A stretch of 10,160 nucleotides of DNA from an uncultured Catenibacterium sp. (GTDB taxonomy: Bacteria; Bacillota_I; Bacilli_A; Erysipelotrichales; Coprobacillaceae), in NCBI RefSeq assembly GCF_900540665.1, contig NZ_UQGV01000079.1, positions 1 through 10,160 on the forward strand, in the 5' to 3' direction. Within the stretch, counting starts at the first letter, position 1; every line of letters starts with the position of its first letter. The notes under the pieces were generated by a model. That model was not told the DNA's origin. It made no database searches and worked only from the letters and a program-made list of their open reading frames with translations. The position numbers and the translations under genes were made by a program. Positions 5,714 through 10,160 of this stretch are shown in pieces.

Positions 5714-6127
5714 CTCAGCCTTAGATTCACAATAATAACATCTATAGATACGTTTCTCTCTATTTGCTAGATAGAACACCTGATCTAAATCTCTTTCTAC
5801 AGATGTAATACATCTTGGGTTCTTACATTTAGCCACATTAATGATTTTTTCTGGAAGCTGTAATTTTTTCTTTTCTACTGTTACACCATTCTTAATAATA
5901 GAAACAGTAATATTAGGATCAATATAACCTAATACATCTAAATCAACATCAAAATCGTTATCAATCTTGATGATATCTTTCTTACCCATCTTATTAGAAC
6001 GGCAATTCATGATGATTGCAACCTGACAATCTAACTTATCTAGATCAAGAGCATCATATACTTCCTTTGCTTTACCAGCTGCAATATGGTCAATCACAAT
6101 ACCATTTTTAATACTGTCTATTCTCAT
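5702..6127 (-). CDS. pyrI: Aspartate transcarbamoylase regulatory chain
   Basis: The 141-residue protein is the regulatory subunit of aspartate carbamoyltransferase. The N-terminal nucleotide-binding domain covers about residues 1-95 (start MRIDSIKNGIVIDHI, typical of the family). The C-terminal zinc domain has Cys101, Cys106, Cys130 and Cys133, in the C-x4-C-x23-C-x2-C spacing of the E. coli protein. In known holoenzymes this chain binds ATP or CTP and transmits feedback control to the catalytic trimers through the zinc domain. Its ATG overlaps the TGA of pyrB in an ATGA, so translation is very likely coupled and stoichiometric. A terminator overlaps its end. Free PyrI is less usual in Bacillota, many of which have an unregulated ATCase, so this organism probably has the allosteric enzyme. 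Confidence 0.97.
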   Translation of the reverse strand: MRIDSIKNGIVIDHIAAGKAKEVYDALDLDKLDCQVAIIMNCRSNKMGKKDIIKIDNDFDVDLDVLGYIDPNITVSIIKNGVTVEKKKLQLPEKIINVAKCKNPRCITSVERDLDQVFYLANREKRIYRCYYCESKAEKKD

Positions 6128-7059
6128 AATCTTTCCACCTCATTCTGTAATCCTAATAAGCTTAAGATCAATGCCATACGGATAAAACGTCCATTATGAG
6201 CCTGTCTGAAATAAGCAGCTCTTGGATCTGCATCGACTTCAGTCTTGATTTCATTGACACGTGGAAGTGGATGCATAATAATCATATCTTTCTTGGCAGT
6301 CTGCAATTTTTCTTCATCTAAGATATAAGTATCTCTTAAACGGATATAGTCCTGTTCATTAAAGAAACGTTCCTGTTGTACTCTTGTCATATAAAGAATA
6401 TCTAATTCTGGCATAACTTCTTCCATGCTACGTACTTCTTTATATTCAATTCCCATTGGATCAAGAATGTCTTCTTTTAAGTATTCAGGAAGTTTTAATT
6501 CATCTGGAGAGATGAAAACAAACTTAGTACCTTCATAACGTGACATAGCCTTTAATAATGAATGCACTGTACGTCCAAACTTCAAGTCACCACAGAAACC
6601 TACTGTTAGGTTCTTTAGAGTGCCTTTTTCTCTTTGAATAGTTAATAAGTCAGTTAATGTCTGAGTAGGATGATTATGTCCTCCATCTCCTGCATTAATT
6701 AAAGGTACAGTGCAAGTTGATGAAGCCACAACTGGAGCACCTTCCTTTGGATGACGCATTGCGATAATATCACAATAACCGCTAACTACATGAATTGTAT
6801 CTGATACTGTTTCTCCTTTAGAAGCACTAGATACATTTGCAGTTGGGAATCCTAATACATTTCCTCCAAGTGATAACATAGCACTTTCAAAAGATAGTCT
6901 TGTACGTGTACTAGGTTCGAAGAATAGTGTTGCAAGAATCTTATGGGCACATACGTCCTGATAACGTGTACGGTCTTTGATGATATCGTTTGCGAGTGCA
7001 ATTAAATCATCAATTTCTTCAACAGATAGGTCCATTGGATCAATAATGAATTTTTTCAT
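6124..7059 (-). CDS. pyrB: Aspartate transcarbamoylase catalytic chain
   Basis: The 311-residue protein is the full usual length for the catalytic subunit, which joins carbamoyl phosphate and L-aspartate to form N-carbamoyl-aspartate, the committed step of pyrimidine synthesis. The carbamoyl phosphate loop FEPSTRTRLSFE is at 47-58. The mobile loop from the neighbouring subunit, with Ser80 and Lys81, follows (SSASKGETVSDT). HPTQTLTD is at 130-137, and HPLPRVNEI, which contacts both substrates, is at 263-271. All active-site motifs are intact. The start at 7059 has AAGGAG a few bases upstream. It is the first gene of a two-gene unit with pyrI. The leader from the predicted promoter is only about 35 bases, with no PyrR-type attenuator and no room for one. 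Confidence 0.98.
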   Translation of the reverse strand: MKKFIIDPMDLSVEEIDDLIALANDIIKDRTRYQDVCAHKILATLFFEPSTRTRLSFESAMLSLGGNVLGFPTANVSSASKGETVSDTIHVVSGYCDIIAMRHPKEGAPVVASSTCTVPLINAGDGGHNHPTQTLTDLLTIQREKGTLKNLTVGFCGDLKFGRTVHSLLKAMSRYEGTKFVFISPDELKLPEYLKEDILDPMGIEYKEVRSMEEVMPELDILYMTRVQQERFFNEQDYIRLRDTYILDEEKLQTAKKDMIIMHPLPRVNEIKTEVDADPRAAYFRQAHNGRFIRMALILSLLGLQNEVERL

Positions 7060-7099
7060 GGTGAGCTCCTTCTTTATAAACTTGTTTTAATTCCTATCT

Positions 7100-7128
7100 A
7101 TTATACCACAGCCCCTCTATTTAAACAG
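7100..7128 (-). promoter_or_regulatory. Promoter of pyrB-pyrI (extended -10 type)
   Basis: On the minus strand a perfect TATAAT (7105-7100) is preceded by TG one base upstream, giving the extended TGNTATAAT form. The -35 position 17 bases away is poor (CTGTTT, 7128-7123), as often tolerated with an extended -10. The start point would be near 7093. Apart from an AAACGTTT palindrome at 7143-7150, which may be chance in AT-rich DNA, I saw no operator. Confidence 0.7.
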
Positions 7129-7182
7129 TTTTTTCGCATAAAAACGTTTAATTGATATATCCGCTATACATTTATGATATAG

Positions 7183-7203
7183 AAAAAAAACAGGAAATCC
7201 TGT
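7183..7203 (-). terminator. Terminator of the AEC permease gene
   Basis: On the minus strand ACAGG (7203-7199) pairs with CCTGT (7194-7190) around a four-base loop, followed by a run of eight T (7190-7183). The stem is short, but the T run is strong, and it starts on the base after the TAG stop of the permease gene. Confidence 0.75.
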
Positions 7204-8139
7204 CTATGCAATAAATAGTACAACCCCTATATATACAATTAATGTGATAATCATTCCCAATGATAAGACAGCGGACTGGAAATCAGCATCTTCTTCTGTT
7301 TTATTCATTTTTTCTACAATCATAGGCATAGCAAAACCTGTAGGGGACATATAGTAAATAAGTACAGCCATAAGGTATGTCTTATCCTGCATAAGTGATG
7401 GGAAGAATACAAAGAATCCTGCAATAATACAAGAATAAACAATAAAACGAATTCCTAATAGTTTAATTAGAGAATTAATCATATCCTTCTTGATCTTCAA
7501 GTTATATCCGATAACAAAAAGAATCATACTGACTATTGGTGCTGTTGCCTGGGCAATAGTTTTTGTATATACAGTGTCAAAAGATGTTGTCATAAGATAG
7601 TTATAACATCCTGTAAAATTAAGAATAAGTCCTAATGCGACAGCAATCACAAAAGAATTAGAAAGAATCTTCTTAAGTAATACTTTTATATCTGTTGTTT
7701 CTGAGGTCATCTTTTCAATACATATAGGAATAATAATAAAAGCCATGATTGTCCCTGCAATATCAAAGATAACAGTATTTTTGGCATAAGCCATTCCTAC
7801 AATAGATGTATAAAGAGGTAGTGCGACATTACCTCCCTCATTAGTAGTCATATAGAATGGTGAGAAATGCGCCCATTTCTTACCTGTAATATTTCTTACA
7901 AGAAAACCAATAATAAGAGCCATTGAAAATGCGGCAAGTACATATAAGACTATAGAAATAGCCTGTGCTTCTATATGTGATGTAAATAAGACATTGAAGA
8001 TCATAATAGGGAATAATATCGTGAAGACAATTTTATTGGCGCCTTCCTTCTGTTCTGGTGTGATCCATCCTTTAATACGTGAAAGTAATCCTAAAAAAAT
8101 CATAAAAAATACTGGAAAAATTGTTTCTATTGCTTTCAT
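7204..8139 (-). CDS. AEC-family permease (auxin efflux carrier / malate permease type)
   Basis: This 311-residue protein is almost entirely membrane, with about ten helices in two five-helix halves around a hydrophilic linker (about residues 144-155). Family marks include the N-terminal helix ending GLLSRIKGWITPEQ (17-30), the broken helix with NEGGN at 100-104, a Pro-containing helix TAPIVSMILFVIGYNL at 199-214, and SPTGFAMP at 265-272 in the second half. Members carry organic anions such as malate, or auxin-like acids, across the cytoplasmic membrane. The substrate cannot be told here. The start at 8139 has AAGGAGG at 8152-8146. It is transcribed divergently from the lysR gene, a pairing that usually means the LysR protein controls the permease. 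Confidence 0.9.
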   Translation of the reverse strand: MKAIETIFPVFFMIFLGLLSRIKGWITPEQKEGANKIVFTILFPIMIFNVLFTSHIEAQAISIVLYVLAAFSMALIIGFLVRNITGKKWAHFSPFYMTTNEGGNVALPLYTSIVGMAYAKNTVIFDIAGTIMAFIIIPICIEKMTSETTDIKVLLKKILSNSFVIAVALGLILNFTGCYNYLMTTSFDTVYTKTIAQATAPIVSMILFVIGYNLKIKKDMINSLIKLLGIRFIVYSCIIAGFFVFFPSLMQDKTYLMAVLIYYMSPTGFAMPMIVEKMNKTEEDADFQSAVLSLGMIITLIVYIGVVLFIA

Positions 8140-8165
8140 AATCTTCCTCCTTTATTTCATCCACT

Positions 8166-8238
8166 ATTATACGAATAATTTTTATAATTAAAATTACTTA
8201 ATAATTATGTATATTTATACGTTTCAGGCATATATAAT
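8166..8238. promoter_or_regulatory. Divergent promoter region between the permease and lysR
   Basis: For the permease, a TATAAT lies on the minus strand at 8171-8166 with a poor -35. For lysR, a TATAAT lies on the plus strand at 8233-8238, also with a poor -35. Between them, GTATA-TT-TATAC at 8209-8220 is a perfect palindrome that overlaps the lysR -35 position and lies about 55 bases upstream of the permease start point. It is a reasonable place for a LysR regulator to activate the permease and repress itself. The region is very AT-rich, so chance palindromes are likely. Confidence 0.45.
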
Positions 8239-8255
8239 ACAATTAGGGGGCTATT

Positions 8256-9188
8256 ATGGAAATACGTACACTGAATTACTTTTTAACTGTTGCAAGATTG
8301 CAGAGTTTTTCTAAAGCAGCACAGGAACTGCATATTACACAACCTACCTTATCTAGGCAGATTAAGGAACTAGAAGACCAGTATCATGTTACACTATTTA
8401 GACGTGATACCCGTCATGTAGAATTAACAAGTGAAGGCCGTTTATTAAAGAAACGTGCTGAAGAGATGATTCGTCTTAAAAGAGTAATAGAAGAAGAACT
8501 GTCAGACCCAGAAATCTTTTCTGGTGATATTCATATTGCCTGTCCAGAAAGTAATAGTATGGCTCTTATTGTAAAGACTATTAAGAAGATCAATGAGAAA
8601 CAGCCCCATCTCCGTTTTCATCTTCATAGTGGAAATGCAGAGTTAGTAGAATGCATGATTGATGAGGATGAAGTGGAGTTTGGAGTCGTCGTAGGACAGA
8701 ACCACTTAGAAAAATATGACTTCATGCCTTTGTCTACTTATGAACAATGGGGCGTTTATCTTCCGGCAGACGATCCTCTTGCACTCAAAGATGTTATTAC
8801 ACCAATGGATTTAAAGGGACGTCCCCTGATTTTAAGTAATCAGGATATGATTTCTAGTAAGTTTCATGGATGGGCAAATTCCAATAAAGAACCTTTAAAT
8901 ATTGTAGCAACCTATAATCTTATTAATAATGGGTTATTATTGACTGAGAATCATATTGGGTATTGTGTAGGCCTCGATTATATGTCTTGTATTCGTGATG
9001 ATTCTCTCTGTTTTAAACGTTTATCACCACCTCTTATTGACCAATCCATGGTCATCTGGAAGAGATATCATTACTTTTCAAATATTGCCCAATACTTTCT
9101 TTCAGAATTAAAAGATATAATGTATTATACATGTACGGAGGATTATCATGACAGAGAAACAGAAGATGATAAATCAGCAGCTTTATGA
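8256..9188 (+). CDS. LysR-family transcriptional regulator
   Basis: The 310-residue protein begins with the standard LysR winged helix-turn-helix (residues 1-60; AAQELHITQPTLSRQIKELE at 21-40) and the linker helix (about 62-85). The periplasmic-binding-protein-like effector domain covers about 90-290. The start at 8256 is preceded by AGGGGG, five bases away. The last 20 residues are acidic and polar and are encoded partly within the 41-base overlap with the next gene. It is divergent from an AEC permease and upstream of an acetyltransferase, so it probably controls the permease and is co-transcribed with the acetyltransferase. The effector is unknown; an organic acid would fit the permease family. 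Confidence 0.93.
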   Translation: MEIRTLNYFLTVARLQSFSKAAQELHITQPTLSRQIKELEDQYHVTLFRRDTRHVELTSEGRLLKKRAEEMIRLKRVIEEELSDPEIFSGDIHIACPESNSMALIVKTIKKINEKQPHLRFHLHSGNAELVECMIDEDEVEFGVVVGQNHLEKYDFMPLSTYEQWGVYLPADDPLALKDVITPMDLKGRPLILSNQDMISSKFHGWANSNKEPLNIVATYNLINNGLLLTENHIGYCVGLDYMSCIRDDSLCFKRLSPPLIDQSMVIWKRYHYFSNIAQYFLSELKDIMYYTCTEDYHDRETEDDKSAAL

Positions 9189-9735
9189 TGCAAATAATGA
9201 TCACACTTTACTCAAAGAAAGAGCTTATGCGAAAGATCTATGCTTTAAATTTAATCAACTCATGCCATCTGATACAATAAACAAAAAAAAGACGCTCCAT
9301 CAATTATTAGGACCTATAGATGATTCTACTTGTATTATGGCACCGTTCTGGTGTGATTACGGCTATAACATTAAGGTAGGAAGGAACTTCTTTGCGAATC
9401 ATAATACAGTAATACTAGATGGTGCAGAAGTGTCTTTTGGAGACAATGTCTTTATTGCACCAAACTGTGGATTCTATACTGCAGGACATCCAATTGATGC
9501 AAAACGTAGAAATCAAGGACTAGAGTATGCTTATCCTATTACAGTAGGCAATAATGTCTGGATTGGTGCAGGTGTTCATGTGATGCCTGGAGTCACTATC
9601 GGGGATAATGTTGTCATTGGTGGAGGCAGTGTTGTTGTAAAGGATATTCCTAGTAATAGTGTTGCGGTAGGAAATCCTTGCAAAGTAATACGTCCTATTA
9701 CTGAAGAAGACGAACAAACTAATTGGGATAGATAA
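9148..9735 (+). CDS. Sugar O-acetyltransferase of the maltose/galactoside acetyltransferase family
   Basis: The 195-residue protein fits the Maa/LacA family, which moves acetyl from acetyl-CoA to a sugar hydroxyl. An N-terminal helical cap (MTEKQKMINQQLYDANND onward, about 1-60) precedes a left-handed parallel beta helix of hexapeptide repeats (about 64-175). The catalytic His is His114 in TAGHP, and Asn85 (FFANHN) matches the LacA active-site Asn. The C-terminal GNPCKVIR (175-182) closes the coil. Such enzymes work as cytoplasmic trimers and are thought to detoxify non-metabolised sugars; the true acceptor is often unknown. The ATG lies 41 bases inside lysR, but CGGAGGA at 9135-9141 supports it, so both genes should be expressed from one mRNA. 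A large hairpin terminator follows. Confidence 0.93.
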   Translation: MTEKQKMINQQLYDANNDHTLLKERAYAKDLCFKFNQLMPSDTINKKKTLHQLLGPIDDSTCIMAPFWCDYGYNIKVGRNFFANHNTVILDGAEVSFGDNVFIAPNCGFYTAGHPIDAKRRNQGLEYAYPITVGNNVWIGAGVHVMPGVTIGDNVVIGGGSVVVKDIPSNSVAVGNPCKVIRPITEEDEQTNWDR

Positions 9736-9760
9736 AAAAGGGACAAAATAAATTTTGCCC
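9734..9760 (-). terminator. Minus-strand intrinsic terminator
   Basis: On the minus strand GGGCAAAA (9760-9753) pairs with TTTTGTCCC (9748-9740) with one bulged base and a four-base loop, then six T (9739-9734). It is a strong terminator only in this direction. No minus-strand gene was found between it and the group II intron end at 10106, so it may stop intron readthrough or an unannotated small RNA. Confidence 0.65.
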
Positions 9761-9765
9761 TCAAG

Positions 9766-9820
9766 GGGCTGTAACGAATAGATGGTATTTACTACTACCT
9801 TGAGCGTTACAGCTCTTTTT
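9766..9820 (+). terminator. Terminator of the lysR-acetyltransferase unit
   Basis: GGGCTGTAACG (9766-9776) pairs with CGTTACAGCTC (9805-9815), eleven pairs including one G-T, and is followed by five T at 9816-9820. The loop of 28 bases is much larger than usual. It contains CCTTGAG (9798-9804), which can pair with CTCAAGG (9760-9766) just before the stem. Confidence 0.75.
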
Positions 9821-9907
9821 CGTATATCCCAACCAAAAAAGGTTATTCACTATTAAACGAAGATACAACCTTCTATTACACAAGCATTAAAAAGGATGGT
9901 AAATAAT

Positions 9908-10102
9908 ATGAGTAAGGTGTTTAAACTTATTATTGATGATGGTAATGAACCAGTAATACTTGAGGAAGATGAAGTTTTAGAGGATATTCTTAATAATCTA
10001 GAGTCTATTTCTAACCGAATTGATGATATTCAGTTTTCTCTAATGAAAAAAGACGATAAGGATTCATCGTCGGATTTAGATATTTCTGAAATAGACTTCT
10101 AG
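9908..10102 (+). CDS. Small acidic hypothetical protein, 64 residues
   Basis: A frame of 64 codons ends in TAG at 10100-10102. I prefer the ATG at 9908, because GGATGG sits eight bases before it. An in-frame ATG at 9896 would leave no space for a binding site and adds only four residues. The product starts MSKVFKLIIDDGNEP, is strongly acidic (many Asp/Glu, short Lys patch near residues 51-56) and has heptad-like spacing of Leu/Ile in EDILNNLESISNRIDDIQFSL, suggesting a short coiled coil. There is no membrane segment. No clear promoter was found in 9833-9907. I do not recognise a family. A group II intron end begins three bases after its stop, on the opposite strand. Confidence 0.6.
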   Translation: MSKVFKLIIDDGNEPVILEEDEVLEDILNNLESISNRIDDIQFSLMKKDDKDSSSDLDISEIDF

Positions 10103-10105
10103 AGC

Positions 10106-10160
10106 GTAAGAAAGTAGGCTAACCTATCACTAGGCTAGCCCCTTATCAAACCGTACGTGC
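10106..10160 (-). mobile_element. Group II intron, 3' end (domain VI and part of domain V), continues beyond the window
   Basis: Read on the minus strand from the right edge, GCACGTACGGTTT (10160-10148) matches the 3' strand of a group II intron domain V. A short GATAAGG-type linker follows, and then a domain VI hairpin: CTAGCCTA pairs with TAGGTTAG around GTGA. The base of that hairpin (AGGGG against CCTACT) leaves an unpaired A, the expected branch point. The intron would end in a purine-pyrimidine pair AC at about 10106. Domains I-IV and any reverse transcriptase/maturase gene lie outside the window to the right. The identification rests on the familiar domain V/VI sequence and fold. Confidence 0.75.

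Larger units (their letters stand above)
9723..9832. repeat. Nested inverted-repeat cluster bounded by TTGGGATA / TATCCCAA
   Basis: An outer exact inverted repeat, TTGGGATA at 9723-9730 and TATCCCAA at 9825-9832, encloses the two terminators. Inside, the stem halves run in A-B-A'-B' order: CTCAAGG 9760-9766, GGCTGTAACG 9767-9776, CCTTGAG 9798-9804, CGTTACAGCT 9805-9814. The left outer repeat lies in the last codons of the acetyltransferase gene. The unit could be a structured RNA, a switch between two hairpins, or a small mobile palindromic element. Confidence 0.6.

Noticed and set aside
7164..7182. A small dyad CTATA...TATAG downstream of the permease terminator.
   Set aside because: It is short and AT-rich, lies between two transcription units with no clear role, and is expected by chance in such DNA.
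9520..9764. Two minus-strand frames opposite the end of the acetyltransferase gene.
   Set aside because: Both are antisense to hexapeptide-repeat coding sequence, whose periodicity readily gives shadow frames; neither has a ribosome binding site.

Overview
The window looks like a piece of a low-GC Bacillota chromosome. The basis is AT-rich intergenic DNA, strong AGGAGG-type ribosome binding sites, TTGACA/TATAAT-type promoters and short intrinsic terminators. The protein styles (a heterodimeric ABC exporter behind a MarR regulator, a pyrB-pyrI pair, an AEC permease) would suit a gut Erysipelotrichia-like organism. That placement is inference and was not tested.

Left part (1-1530) is accessory. 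The 3' part of an unrecognised gene is followed by a compact locus on which I would spend the most effort. A 32-residue single-helix peptide is encoded on the minus strand at 703-801 with its own promoter. An opposing, near-consensus promoter at 578-606 should make an RNA of about 100 nt antisense to the end of that message. The locus is bounded by inverted repeats (622-645 and 877-905) that would let the peptide mRNA pair 5' end to 3' end. This is the layout of a type I toxin-antitoxin module. A decayed gene (ACG in place of a start, one frameshift) fills 1110-1519 and ends in a terminator shared with the convergent operon.

Central part (1531-5672) is a minus-strand operon, marR - ABC exporter half A - ABC exporter half B. 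It has one good promoter with a dyad over it and one terminator. The two ABC halves are complementary: one carries the degenerate ATP-site residues (Asp for catalytic Glu, Gln for switch His), the other the intact ones plus a non-canonical signature motif. They should form one heterodimeric exporter controlled by the MarR protein.

Next (5688-7128) is pyrB-pyrI, the catalytic and regulatory chains of aspartate transcarbamoylase. They overlap by four bases, have an extended -10 promoter upstream and a terminator overlapping the pyrI stop. Then comes an AEC-family permease (minus), divergent from a LysR regulator (plus). The LysR gene overlaps a sugar/maltose O-acetyltransferase gene by 41 bases.

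Right part (9723-10160) is again unusual. It holds a dense nest of inverted repeats in A-B-A'-B' order with terminators for both strands, a 64-residue acidic hypothetical gene, and at the window edge the 3' end (domain VI and part of domain V) of a group II intron on the minus strand. No rRNA, tRNA or CRISPR array was seen.
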